Made by a program: the position numbers and the translations under genes. A DNA stretch of 64,000 bases from Nitrosomonas sp. (GTDB taxonomy: Bacteria > Pseudomonadota > Gammaproteobacteria > Burkholderiales > Nitrosomonadaceae): the NCBI GenBank assembly GCA_024281825.1, contig JAMWZY010000002.1, positions 186,001-250,000 on the forward strand. Reading direction: 5' to 3'. The first letter of the stretch is position 1. Each line of letters begins with the position of its first letter. Shown piece after piece: positions 18,998 through 27,596 of this stretch. The notes below the pieces were generated by a model that did not search any database, was not told the origin of the DNA, and saw nothing but the letters and a program-made list of their open reading frames with translations.

Positions 18998-19927
18998 TCA
19001 TGGAGTCGAGAGAGTCTCGACCTGTGAAAGCGGATTGCAGTTTATCGCGATTTGATTATTCTCATTCAGTTTTCTCTCAAAATTGTTTGGTGATAAGTAT
19101 CCCAGCCCAGAATGCCTGCGAGTGGGGTTGTACCACGACTCGATCCAGGTGAATATGGCTAGCCTTGCTTCAGTTTTATTTTTCCAGGAGCGCCTATCGA
19201 TCAATTCACATTCTAGGCTGGCAAAAAAGCTTTCAGCCATCGCGTTGTCGTAAGCATCACCCACACTTCCCATGGAGGGACGCACACCCATTTCCCTGCA
19301 TCGCTTGCCGAACTCAACACTGGTATATTGACTGCCCTGATCGCTGTGGTGAATCACTTTACCCGGTTTACGGGTGATTAACGCCATGTTCAAAGCATTG
19401 ATCACTAGGCTTGCTGTCATGGTTTCACCGAAAGACCAACCCACTACCTTACGGCTGAATACATCAATGACCACGGCCAGGTACAGGAACCCTGCCCAGG
19501 TAGGAATGTAAGTCATGTCCGCAACCCATAGTTGGTTGATGCTAGTTGCCTTGAAATGACGTTGCACTAAATCCGGTGCAGGGCGGTCACGCTTATTCCG
19601 ATGAGTCGTGATCACAAAGCTTCGCCTGCGGCTCACCCCTTTAATTCCAGCTTCACGCATCAACCTGCCTACGCGCTTATGATTGACCCTGGCTCCACGA
19701 TCGGCCAATTCAACGGTAATGCGGGGGCGGCCATACGTACAATCGCTTGTACGGTATATAGCCATGATCTGCTCGATCAATCGACAGTTAGTAATGGCCC
19801 GTCGGCTGGGTGTGCGTTTTGCCCAGTCATAGTAACCGCTGTGCGATACACCGAGTGTCTCACATAGAATACGAGCCGGAAATTGGGCCCGGTTTGCCTT
19901 GATTAATTGGTACACCTTCCCCATCAA
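18998..19927 (-). CDS. IS3-family transposase OrfB (DDE integrase)
   Basis: A 309-residue catalytic subunit. It has an HTH_21 region (YGRPRITVELADRGARVNHKRV) and an rve integrase core with the DDE residues visible in VADMTYIPTW, HSDQGSQYTS and NAMAESFFASLECELI. The C-terminal RRHSGLGYLSPNNFE is typical. Its ATG overlaps the orfA stop (ATGA), consistent with coupling or programmed -1 frameshifting to a fused OrfAB. Confidence 0.93.
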   Translation of the reverse strand: MMGKVYQLIKANRAQFPARILCETLGVSHSGYYDWAKRTPSRRAITNCRLIEQIMAIYRTSDCTYGRPRITVELADRGARVNHKRVGRLMREAGIKGVSRRRSFVITTHRNKRDRPAPDLVQRHFKATSINQLWVADMTYIPTWAGFLYLAVVIDVFSRKVVGWSFGETMTASLVINALNMALITRKPGKVIHHSDQGSQYTSVEFGKRCREMGVRPSMGSVGDAYDNAMAESFFASLECELIDRRSWKNKTEARLAIFTWIESWYNPTRRHSGLGYLSPNNFERKLNENNQIAINCNPLSQVETLSTP

Positions 19928-20244
19928 TCTTTGTTGTTTGCAAACCAGGCCGTAGCCTTTGCCAATATGTCACGCTCCATCTCCACACGCTTGAGCTTCT
20001 TACGCAATTCCAGCAGCTCCTGCCGTTCGTTGGCACTCAAGGAAGCAACACTCGATGTTGCAGCGAAAACAATTGCCTGGCTTGATCTAATCGGTACACC
20101 TGCTGCTCGACACCAGGTTTGTATCGAAGTGTAGTGGCATCCAAATTCCTTGGATAATTGCTTGGGGCATTTGCCTAATGCTACCAATTCCACCATCTGC
20201 TGACGAAACTCCGGTGGGTATGCAGGTTTGTAGGTTTGGGTCAT
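19924..20244 (-). CDS. IS3-family OrfA
   Basis: A 106-residue DNA-binding subunit with a helix-turn-helix (PPEFRQQMVELVALGKCPKQ, then LSKEFGCHYTSIQTW) and a C-terminal leucine-zipper-like coiled coil (ELLELRKKLKRVEMERDIL). It precedes orfB with a four-base overlap. The gene appears full length. Confidence 0.92.
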   Translation of the reverse strand: MTQTYKPAYPPEFRQQMVELVALGKCPKQLSKEFGCHYTSIQTWCRAAGVPIRSSQAIVFAATSSVASLSANERQELLELRKKLKRVEMERDILAKATAWFANNKD

Positions 20245-21569
20245 ATTTCTTCTCCTTTAAACAGAACATAATGTGTCCGTTCAAAGGGGACAACTCCAGT
20301 TACCCTTTCCTGGATGTAATCATCAAAGGTCAATCCGAGATAAAAACTTTTACGTTCATGATAAATATAAAGCTCATCCTTAAAAGCCTGAATACCCGAA
20401 TCAAATTCCTTGATGCCTTTGCATGCCATGAGTGAAATCAGCGTGCTGAGTCCGATCTTACAAAGCCAATCATTGCCAGGTACACGTGCAGCGCTAAAAC
20501 GAGATGATAAAGGGCCACCATTGGTTTCCCAGTCGATAGAGGACAGATAACCCCATAACGAATGAATCGGCCAGCGTGAACGGGTTTGATCATCCCCATT
20601 CGGCAGGGTTAGTCGCAACCATTCTGTTGTGGCATAGCTCCATAAGCCGTTGAGGTTATCCAGCACCTCGGTCAGCTTTCCGAGTCCTTTCTGTGTCAAT
20701 ACTTCTCGATTTAACTGGAATTCAAGCCGCCAGACTTTATCTTCGCCATTCCAGCCCGCTTTCTTCCATAACTCATGCAGGTAGAATTTCTTTGATTGCT
20801 TTTCAATTTCCAGTGTTTTGTCATACAGACGACAGCTAATGACGCCCCCTGCCCCAATGACCCAACCGGAAAAGATTCTTTCAATGGAATAGGCATTGAT
20901 TGCTGATGCACGGGTTACCCAGGCATGGCGATCCCAGCTTTCCATATTCTCTGAACTGACAAAATCCACAAACAGATCAATTCGACTCACATTAGCCGAC
21001 TCATGAACCACCCCAAATTGATTCAGGATAGCTTGCAGTGCTTTCTCTGCCACTACAGAACCCACATGGGTCAGATATTCGCTAGAAATCTTTACATAAG
21101 CTAATGGCACCGATTGGCTATGGGATAGCTGAATACGAAAAGCATTATCTTCCAGAATATAGGGAAATAATCTCGCCCCTTTGTCTTTTACTTCGAAGAT
21201 ATGGCCATTAATGGGATATTGCGCTTTGACTTGCTCAAAAGGTTCTGGTGATTGTGCGATTTTCTTGAGTTCTTTTAGCTTGTCATCCACAACCGGTAAT
21301 AATTCACCCGGATAGGATAAATAAAGGCTATCAACCCCAAATCTTAAAAGCTTGAAATACTCAGAATTGCAGTTATTGGGTACTGTGTTACTAGGGGGCG
21401 TACCCTGTGAGGATGATTCGGACTGATGCAGAGCACCCGTCAAATCCTTTTCCACCTCGCCCTCGCATCTATCCTCCTCGCTGAAGCTCGTCGTCTTCTG
21501 CGTTGGCTCGGCGGCTTCGATTTTATTAGATGCTATAACCTCAGGTGAAACATTTGTTTTTTTCTTCAT
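20241..21569 (-). pseudogene. Replication initiation protein (Rep_trans-like), interrupted by IS3
   Basis: The open frame encodes 442 residues, of which the first 424 are native; the last 18 (from GVVPFERTHY) are encoded by the IS end. Core features fit the Rep_trans/phage replication initiation family: FGVDSLYLSY, the metal-binding-like SRIDLFVDF, CRLYDKTLEIEKQ and WRLEFQLNREVL. The charged N-terminus (1-70) looks disordered. The missing 36 residues lie at 18852-18966. Loss of a short tail might leave partial function. A rolling-circle initiator role is inferred from the family. Confidence 0.78.
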
Positions 21570-21681
21570 GATTAGACCTCATATCCATAGTGATCCTGCA
21601 ACGGCTTGTTGCAGTGAGAGGAAATCTAATCTTCAGAAGAAAGTGACTGAATGCACTAGAAATTAATTTTCAGTGCATTGA

Positions 21682-22587
21682 CTAAAAGCCAGTTTTCTGC
21701 TTCTTCCGGTACTCAATGCGCTTCTTAACTACCGAATTCTCATCTTCAATATAGTTTTGCTCACCATCCAATCCCATTTCATTATATAAATCCAAAATTT
21801 CACTTGCTTTAATATCATCTAACCATTTAAACCCATCCAGTATAGAAAACAACATATACAGTGCTGGATATTCAATCCTACCCTGAATAGGGGGACGATT
21901 TATATAAGAAGTAATATCCGCCAGAAAATTGGGATTCTCACCTGTTTGCAGGCGCGCATAGGTGTCGCGAAAGTAGGGATGACCTGTCAATATATTTCGA
22001 TCTACCTGTATAGCCTTGCAAAAGGCTTTCTGGTTACCTTTAAGTGCAAGTGGTACAAGCGTAGTCAATTTTTGGCCGTGTACCATAAGCGCAATATGGT
22101 TGTAGAAATATGCGTAAATATAGGCAAAAAATAACTGCATTGAGAGAAAAATTTCTCTCTTTTCGTCTTCAGACAATGCTTCCAATTCTTTTCGAGCAAT
22201 TTCCTGATCTTCGTTGGTAGCATTAAAAATCTTATCAAACAGATAAAAAAGATTACCACCCAGCTTTTTACTTAAATACAAATCAACAAAATCGAGCTTC
22301 TCATCCTCTTTAACAACCAAAAATTCATTATCAAACTGTTTAAGTTCCTTTGCAGTATCCCCAGGAAACAGAGATTTCATCAAACACGATAAAATTCTAT
22401 TTTCTTCCTCATAGGCCAGAACATACGAGTCACTAAGGTTTGAATTTTGTCGAATCTGCTCAAATTCTTTGGGCATCTTAATCCAGCCATTACGTTTAGC
22501 CATGTAATCCATCAAAAGCTCAGCACATATAGGCACCAGTTCCGAAGCCAGTGTTATGGCAATGGATTTTTCTACTCGTAATTGCAT
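21682..22587 (-). CDS. Hypothetical protein of the integrative element
   Basis: A 301-residue soluble, helix-rich protein that I do not recognise. It has no clear catalytic motif or signal. The ATG at 22587 is preferred because a G-rich stretch (TTTGGGG) precedes it; an in-frame TTG at 22629 would add 14 residues. The C-terminus is strongly basic (KKRIEYRKKQK). It lies about 110 bp upstream of rep on the same strand, so a replication or maintenance role is possible but unproven. Confidence 0.6.
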   Translation of the reverse strand: MQLRVEKSIAITLASELVPICAELLMDYMAKRNGWIKMPKEFEQIRQNSNLSDSYVLAYEEENRILSCLMKSLFPGDTAKELKQFDNEFLVVKEDEKLDFVDLYLSKKLGGNLFYLFDKIFNATNEDQEIARKELEALSEDEKREIFLSMQLFFAYIYAYFYNHIALMVHGQKLTTLVPLALKGNQKAFCKAIQVDRNILTGHPYFRDTYARLQTGENPNFLADITSYINRPPIQGRIEYPALYMLFSILDGFKWLDDIKASEILDLYNEMGLDGEQNYIEDENSVVKKRIEYRKKQKTGF

Positions 22588-22829
22588 ATGAACCCCAAAT
22601 TCCGTTGAATAGAGCCTTGTCTCGGTCAAAAAGAAAAATGAATGAACACATCCGGTTTTATTAGACTTCCAGACATTTCACTTGTTAACGGATTATCTTT
22701 TATTCTTTTTAAGTTCAGGTAACGATCTCAAAAATACCCATTGTAATTAAGTAGCCAGCAACTTGTTCTAATACCAAGCGCAATAGGCTAGAATGAATTC
22801 ATTAACAAATGAAAGTATTAAGGAAAGCA

Positions 22830-23063
22830 ATGGACGTTGATAAAATTATTGCCTTTGAACAAGGCGAGCTAAGTGAACAAGAAGAAGCTAAGTTTCTTCA
22901 AAAAATCAATAACGATGACAGCGCATGGGATCAGCAGGGGACATACGGTCGCCACGCTGGCCCAACATCAACCGAAATCCCAATTGTTTTGGCTAGTTCG
23001 ATAAAAATTTTGAAACCACTTCTTTCAATTCGTTTGTATTTTTTACTTCGCATTCCCATATAA
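22830..23063 (+). pseudogene. Truncated small phage/plasmid-type protein (DUF7417-like)
   Basis: The ATG at 22830 follows AAGGAAAG. The first 40 residues (MDVDKIIAFEQGELSEQEEA, then AWDQQGTYGRHA) resemble short phage/plasmid proteins that usually carry an AWxLQGxYGR motif and continue with a conserved tail. After GRHA the sequence no longer fits the family and runs antisense into vsr. It is probably the 5' remnant of a gene cut by acquisition of the vsr/HNH/methyltransferase cassette. Confidence 0.5.
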
Positions 23064-23409
23064 CCAAAACTTTCCATCCTTCTGCCTCTAACAGTCTTAG
23101 ATGCTGAGCATCTCTCTCAACATTACGCTGAAGCTTTGGAATCCAATAGTGAGTTTTTGATTTTGGAACTCTTGCTATTTTGCAAATAAGATTTGCATGC
23201 TGATGCCAGAAACAGCCATGGACAAAGATGATTTTTTCCCTACCATAAAAAACCAAATCGGGTTTACCTGGAAGGTCTTTGCGATGCAGACGGTAGCGGT
23301 AACCTAAACCATGCACTAATTTTCTTACTATCATTTCTGGGGAAGTATCCTTCGACTGGATTTTTCCCATATTAGCGCTTCTTCTCTCAGGACTTAGCTT
23401 ATCAGTCAC
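22993..23409 (-). CDS. vsr: Very-short-patch repair endonuclease (Vsr)
   Basis: A 138-residue T:G mismatch nicking enzyme that corrects deaminated 5-methylcytosine. Landmarks match E. coli Vsr: RRSANMGKIQSKDTSPEM, catalytic D51 in LPGKPDLVFYG, and FVHGCFWHQH with H64 and H69. It is the last gene of the cassette and overlaps the HNH gene end by eight bases. Its presence beside a C5-methyltransferase is the expected partnership. Confidence 0.95.
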   Translation of the reverse strand: MTDKLSPERRSANMGKIQSKDTSPEMIVRKLVHGLGYRYRLHRKDLPGKPDLVFYGREKIIFVHGCFWHQHANLICKIARVPKSKTHYWIPKLQRNVERDAQHLRLLEAEGWKVLVIWECEVKNTNELKEVVSKFLSN

Positions 23410-23989
23410 CCAGTAATTCTTTGGTTTGTTTCGGATATTTATTAATCAACCACTTGAGAACTTCAATTTGATCGCTACCCCTTGCCCTTCTAACTTGAAT
23501 CAATAGTTTTTGAGCAGACGGCCTTTCTAAAGTCAAATTGGAAGCACCCTCATTACAAATTGAGCATAAAGCCCTAAGATTCAAAGGGTCATCAGTTCCA
23601 CCCTGTGATTTGTCTACGATATGTCCAATATGTAGACGTGTTTTCCGGGTTTCATCGTAAGGATGTGGTTCACCAGCCACGGCACCGCACATTTGGCAAG
23701 TAAAACCATTCCTATCCAATACAAAGGCTCTTGCCTCTTTTGATATTGCACGATCAAAAGCAGGTCGGGGTTTAGGGTCTTCAAGAATATACTGGCCAGG
23801 TTTTAGATCACTTCTATCATTATGCGTTTGTATTTGATAGCCCTCTTCAGTGCGAAGCTCTTGCACTCTTCTTGCCCATTCAGTTATTCCACCAGCTACT
23901 TCACGAAGTTCGTCAGAGTTCATTACCTTGCCAATATTTTTTAAAAAATGTTCTCTGAGTTTCGTTCTTGCACCTTTATTTATGGCCAT
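23402..23989 (-). CDS. HNH endonuclease, probable restriction enzyme of the R-M cassette
   Basis: A 195-residue protein. The N-terminal region (about 1-85) contains TKLREHFLKNIGKVMNSDEL, like a wHTH specificity part of HNH-type restriction enzymes. The HNH core (about 90-165) has CQMCG, HIGHIVDKSQGGTDDPLNL and CSICNEG, giving a zinc site plus the catalytic histidine. It lies six bases after the methyltransferase and overlaps vsr, so it is almost certainly co-transcribed. The cleavage site is unknown. Confidence 0.82.
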   Translation of the reverse strand: MAINKGARTKLREHFLKNIGKVMNSDELREVAGGITEWARRVQELRTEEGYQIQTHNDRSDLKPGQYILEDPKPRPAFDRAISKEARAFVLDRNGFTCQMCGAVAGEPHPYDETRKTRLHIGHIVDKSQGGTDDPLNLRALCSICNEGASNLTLERPSAQKLLIQVRRARGSDQIEVLKWLINKYPKQTKELLGD

Positions 23990-23995
23990 AGAAGA

Positions 23996-24982
23996 TTAAC
24001 CTGTTAATGAATAAATCTTCTTTTGCATTAAACAGTAATAGATCTGTTGTGCAACAGCTTGTGCTACAGGAGGTGGAAAAGCGTTACCTACTTGACGGTA
24101 AGCAGGGGTTTTTTTTCCAGTAAAGCGCCAATCATCTGGAAAACCTTGTAGCCGTGCGACCATCTCTATAGTCAGCCGCGGCATGCCTACAAAATCCTTT
24201 TCTGGTGGTTCATTAGCTATTCCCATACCATCAACACCTAGTGTTGCCCATGCACGCTTCGCTCGGGTTGGCCCCAGATCAGGGCCACCATGTTTCTTTG
24301 AACCACCTACGATAGTTGGCGCTATATCATCAGCTTGCTTCATCCACTTTTTGGCCCCTTTCCAGCCTCTCGAAGCCATTTGATCATAAAGCAGTTCCCC
24401 TACAGACTTAGGATTCAAATCATGAGATTTTGGCCACCAAAAATTTTCTGATAAATCCTTTCTAATTGCCACAATAACCACACGCGGCCTTAACTGAGAA
24501 ACACCAAAATCAGAAGCATTTAGAAGTCGCCAATCAGTAACATAACCCATTTTCTCAAGTTGCCGTTTCAAATGGCACCGATAATCTTCAAAAACTGCAT
24601 CCAAAAATCCCCTCACATTTTCCAGCATTACGGCTTTAGGTCTACATTCATCTATTAAACGTAAAGCAGAAGGGAACAAATCACGTTCATCTTCTTTACC
24701 CAATTGCTTTCCAGCTTTTGAGAAAGGTGGGCATGGAACACCACCGGCAAGCAAGTCTATACTTTGATAATGTGTGCCATCGAACAACTTCACATCACAT
24801 TGCTCATTCTCTATAACATTCCAATGTGGCCGGTTATGCTTTAGTGTATTTCGGGAAGCTTCATCAATTTCAACTAAAACTTCCGGTTCAAAACCAGCCT
24901 TTTCAAGTCCCAAGGCTTGTCCACCAGCACCAGCACATAATTCCAAGCAACTAAGTTTTTCCATTATTTTTTTCTCAATCAC
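23996..24982 (-). CDS. DNA (cytosine-5) methyltransferase
   Basis: A 328-residue C5-MTase with motif I LELCAGAGGQALGLEKAGF, catalytic C84 in GGVPCPPFSKAG (motif IV), ENVRGF (motif VI), QLRPRVVIVA (motif VIII) and the C-terminal RLQGFPDDW...RQVGNAFPPPVA (motifs IX-X). The small target-recognition region between VIII and IX fits a short specificity. The start is given as GTG 24982; ATG at 24964 (MEKLSCLELC) is equally likely. It is the first gene of the MTase-HNH-Vsr cassette. Confidence 0.95.
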   Translation of the reverse strand: MIEKKIMEKLSCLELCAGAGGQALGLEKAGFEPEVLVEIDEASRNTLKHNRPHWNVIENEQCDVKLFDGTHYQSIDLLAGGVPCPPFSKAGKQLGKEDERDLFPSALRLIDECRPKAVMLENVRGFLDAVFEDYRCHLKRQLEKMGYVTDWRLLNASDFGVSQLRPRVVIVAIRKDLSENFWWPKSHDLNPKSVGELLYDQMASRGWKGAKKWMKQADDIAPTIVGGSKKHGGPDLGPTRAKRAWATLGVDGMGIANEPPEKDFVGMPRLTIEMVARLQGFPDDWRFTGKKTPAYRQVGNAFPPPVAQAVAQQIYYCLMQKKIYSLTG

Positions 24983-25102
24983 CTACAAATATTTGGCGCC
25001 CAAACAATCAACTTACTTACAATTTGCTAAAAAATTTTATAAAGCTTATTTTCGATATCTTACCAAGGCTATACTTTTTAAATCCACTTTCTTATACCAG
25101 AC

Positions 25103-25876
25103 TTAGCATTTATTAACTATCTTCATGATTTGTTCTTTCATTTCTAATAATTGCTGTTGCAATTCTTTGTCAATAACAACACCATGTGCTGCAGCACTAA
25201 CTATCTCATCTATATAGTTTATTTGCGCAACTAAATCATCTTTTGTTACTCCTCCATTTAGAAGCTGCCTAGTAAAACCTCCTTCGAGACTAACAATAAT
25301 GTTTACTTCGTAATCTAAATAATTTTTTACTGAAATAGTGACTTTCAGTAAAAAAACATAAAATCCATAGATCGAGGAGTCCAATCCATTTTCGATTATT
25401 TCATCTGTGTATATAGAAATCGACATTTTATATTCACCATCTGTTTTAATTGGATAAACATAATGTGGATTGCTATTTTTTGTCGAACTAGAGACTAAAA
25501 TTGCTTCATCATTTGGTTTTTTCCATGAATCTACGGGAGGGCATGATGCTATTTTAAATTTCCAAGACTTAATTTTTTGTATGGAAAATTCAACAGGTTC
25601 CGATTGAATGTTTTTCATCGGCATTTTGACTACCAGATTGGCACTTCTGTTTATATATTCACGATCCTGCCTTACAGAAAGGTCTAAGATAGGCAGTGCT
25701 GGTTTTATATTTTTTTTATTTTTTATATATCTCCACGCCATAGTGGGAATAACAATCAACATTACCATGAAAAAAACTATTAAAAGAACTATTAAATCCT
25801 TGTCAACACCAGAAGGGAGCAGAGGAATTATAAAAAGTAATAATTTTTCAATCAGCAAGACGAAAAAAGCTTCCAT
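25103..25876 (-). CDS. Hypothetical membrane-anchored protein
   Basis: 257 residues with two closely spaced hydrophobic segments at the N-terminus (about 5-20 and 27-50), then a basic stop-transfer region (RYIKNKKN). A soluble beta-rich domain (60-200) and a helical C-terminus follow. No family was recognised. It is the distal cargo gene of the tRNA-Asn element, upstream of the methyltransferase on the same strand, and is noticeably AT-rich. Its position beside the restriction cassette makes a defence or membrane-sensor role conceivable but unsupported. Confidence 0.55.
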   Translation of the reverse strand: MEAFFVLLIEKLLLFIIPLLPSGVDKDLIVLLIVFFMVMLIVIPTMAWRYIKNKKNIKPALPILDLSVRQDREYINRSANLVVKMPMKNIQSEPVEFSIQKIKSWKFKIASCPPVDSWKKPNDEAILVSSSTKNSNPHYVYPIKTDGEYKMSISIYTDEIIENGLDSSIYGFYVFLLKVTISVKNYLDYEVNIIVSLEGGFTRQLLNGGVTKDDLVAQINYIDEIVSAAAHGVVIDKELQQQLLEMKEQIMKIVNKC

Positions 25877-26163
25877 AATAGTTTATCCATACCCAGCCAG
25901 CAGGCTATCAAAGAATTAGAAATCACATCTACCAGCTGTATCTTAGGGGACTACTGCAATTTCATAATAAAATTGCTGATTATCAAGAAGGCTGGCTCAC
26001 CAAGTTGAAAAATGGGACTACACAGCTTATTTTCATAATTTTTTAGTTAATTAGCAATGAAAATAGAACACGAAAAATAGAGCGTGACAAATCTGACGAT
26101 TATCAGCGTGTTTTGGCGAGCATTGGCGGTAATAAAATCAATAAAAACAGTGCTATTTTAGAC

Positions 26164-26208
26164 CTGTTAATCCGCAGGTCCCAGGTTCGAGCCCTGGTCG
26201 GGGAGCCA
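26164..26208. repeat. Attachment-site repeat (right, partial tRNA-Asn)
   Basis: Identical to 17503-17547. It starts just before the anticodon and ends at CCA, so it is only the 3' half of the tRNA and cannot form a functional gene. It marks the right end of the element. Confidence 0.9.
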
Positions 26209-26700
26209 ATTCGGTACAAAACTGGGCACTCTTTCAAGAGAGTGCTTTTTTGTTTCTTCCACAGCGTGGGCAAGTGCAGAATAACTGCCAGTTATTTTCG
26301 CCTGATTTTCTTTGATGCGGACTTCACTCACCAGCAGTTTCAAATATTCCTTGCCGAATCCGCCTTTTCTGTCCAGTAACTTTGTTCTCAGTGCTTTAGT
26401 AAAAGCTTCAAGCTGGCTTTGTTTGATTTCGGGAAGTTGTTGCTGGCAGCGAGCGATATCACCACAGCAATTAATAATTCCTGCTTTCTTGCATTTAGTT
26501 TGTGAGAGCGTTCTTGTAATGAAGAATCCAATGGCAGGAATCCTTTTTCAATCGCTTTATAAAACCGATCAATGGCGATCTTTATTTCGCCCAGAGTTCC
26601 TTTTGGTCAGTTTATTCATCCTTCATCTTGGCTTTCCTGCGCGACTTTGATTAGCGCCTCCGTGGCAAGAACACGGGAGATCGCAAATTGGAAAAAGTCG
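26167..26700 (-). pseudogene. Large serine recombinase, C-terminal remnant
   Basis: Minus-strand translation gives the C-terminal end of a resolvase-type recombinase: AFTKALRTKLLDRKGGFGKE, YLKLLVSEVRIKENQAKITG, then RVPSFVPNWLPDQGSNLGPA and a stop at 26167. Upstream, the coiled-coil part (AIEKGFLPLDSSLQERSHKL) is in another frame, so there is at least one frameshift near 26460. The catalytic N-terminus is missing. The last residues are encoded by the antisense of the tRNA-Asn 3' half, so this gene once ended across the tRNA locus. Confidence 0.78.
26226..26251 (+). terminator. Rho-independent terminator, original 3' flank of tRNA-Asn
   Basis: Seven-base stem GCACTCT / AGAGTGC with a six-base loop, followed by six T. 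It lies 18 bp beyond the right attachment repeat. On excision of the element it would directly follow the intact tRNA-Asn gene. Confidence 0.75.
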
Positions 26701-26832
26701 ATTAATTAATCTGCCCGGAATTTTTTGACCATGCCATCTTTACGAAGAAAGTGTTAAAAAATATCTTATTTTTTCGCAAAAAGGTACGAACTTCCAAGAT
26801 TTAGAAAAATACGAGAGATTTTGCAAAAAACC

Positions 26833-27288
26833 CTAGATATATGCTTGACCACTTGGTCCGTACAGAGATATGTTTCCTGATGCGCACTGTAAAGCTACAA
26901 ATGTGCGTTGATTTTGTTGAAGATACTTTGAAATGATTAGGCCATTGGTGTGATTAAGATTTTTAGCTGCATCAGCAAGCACAAGAAGCTCATTCCATAA
27001 GTCCTGTGTTTCATGATTATTTGAATGGTGTATTGCCAACCAATGATTAATAGCTTTTTTTTCTAATGCCACACCATTATTCTTTAAATATTGGTTGCGT
27101 TTGGAATCTAATTGAAATAGTCGCTCTAATAAAGAAGTTTTTTTTGAAACAAAATCATCAAACTTATAAAAACTGCTTTGCGTCAGTGCATTTTCTTCTT
27201 GCTTTAGAATACCTATTAGTTCTTCAAATAATTTTTTCTCAATCTTCAAGCATAAAGCAAACTCTGCTAACACCATATCAGATGCCAT
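26833..27288 (-). CDS. flgN: Flagellar export chaperone FlgN
   Basis: A 151-residue helical protein, the size of FlgN, the chaperone for the hook-filament junction proteins FlgK and FlgL. Features include the N-terminal heptad-rich segment EFALCLKIEKKLFEELIGIL and the C-terminal GLIISKYLQQNQRTFVALQ followed by LYGPSGQAY, typical of FlgN ends. The ATG overlaps the flgM stop by one base (TAATG), the standard flgM-flgN arrangement. Confidence 0.88.
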   Translation of the reverse strand: MASDMVLAEFALCLKIEKKLFEELIGILKQEENALTQSSFYKFDDFVSKKTSLLERLFQLDSKRNQYLKNNGVALEKKAINHWLAIHHSNNHETQDLWNELLVLADAAKNLNHTNGLIISKYLQQNQRTFVALQCASGNISLYGPSGQAYI

Positions 27289-27596
27289 TAAGCTTCACCT
27301 TTTTTCGATTGTATTAATTCTCGAACAGTTTCTAAGAGTTTATCAGCCACGACCCCTGGATTTATTTGAAAATTCCCTTCACTAATTGCTTGTTTAATCT
27401 CTTGGATTCGAGCAGAACTCGCTACTGATACCGAAGCTAAATTGCTATCAATATTTTGCAGCTTAGTGGCATTAGGACTTAAATGCACATTACTTACTTG
27501 CGACGAGTCTGAGCCTACTGAATTCACATCTGTACGCTTTTTCCCTTCAGCTAAAGACACAGTCGTGACCGATTGTAATGATTTATCTATCTTCAT
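27288..27596 (-). CDS. flgM: Anti-sigma-28 factor FlgM
   Basis: A 102-residue negative regulator that holds FliA until the hook is complete and is then secreted. The N-terminal half is polar and disordered, as in the family. The sigma-binding C-terminal half is seen in ARIQEIKQAISEGNFQINPG and VVADKLLETVREL. It is coupled to flgN. flgA, the usual upstream neighbour, is absent; an IS1595-family copy lies 370 bp upstream, which may have separated them. Confidence 0.9.
   Translation of the reverse strand: MKIDKSLQSVTTVSLAEGKKRTDVNSVGSDSSQVSNVHLSPNATKLQNIDSNLASVSVASSARIQEIKQAISEGNFQINPGVVADKLLETVRELIQSKKGEA

Larger units (their letters stand above)
18967..20298 (-). mobile_element. IS3-family insertion sequence (1332 bp)
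   Basis: Ends are imperfect inverted repeats, TGGAGTTGTCCCAATTTGAC on the left and the complement of TGGAGTTGTCCCCTTTGAAC on the right. A 3-bp GTT duplication flanks it (18964-18966 and 20299-20301). It carries orfA and orfB in the IS3 arrangement, both apparently intact. It is inserted in the replication gene of the tRNA-Asn element. Confidence 0.9.
17503..26208. mobile_element. Integrative element inserted in tRNA-Asn (about 8.7 kb)
   Basis: Bounded by identical 45-bp copies of the tRNA-Asn 3' half. The integrase gene lies immediately inside the intact tRNA end. Contents in order: integrase, AlpA-like protein, a replication gene split by an IS3-family element, a hypothetical, a truncated phage-like gene, vsr, HNH nuclease, C5-methyltransferase and a membrane hypothetical. 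A strong terminator follows the distal repeat, fitting the original tRNA 3' flank. The Rep gene suggests a plasmid- or phage-derived element. No conjugation genes are present, so any mobility would need excision by the integrase and helper transfer. Confidence 0.88.

Noticed and set aside
19924-19927. Apparent frameshift between the two IS3 frames
   Set aside because: The orfA/orfB overlap is the normal IS3 organisation, not damage.
26113-26379. Plus-strand open frame running through the right attachment repeat
   Set aside because: It translates tRNA sequence and the antisense of the recombinase relic, with no protein-like features.
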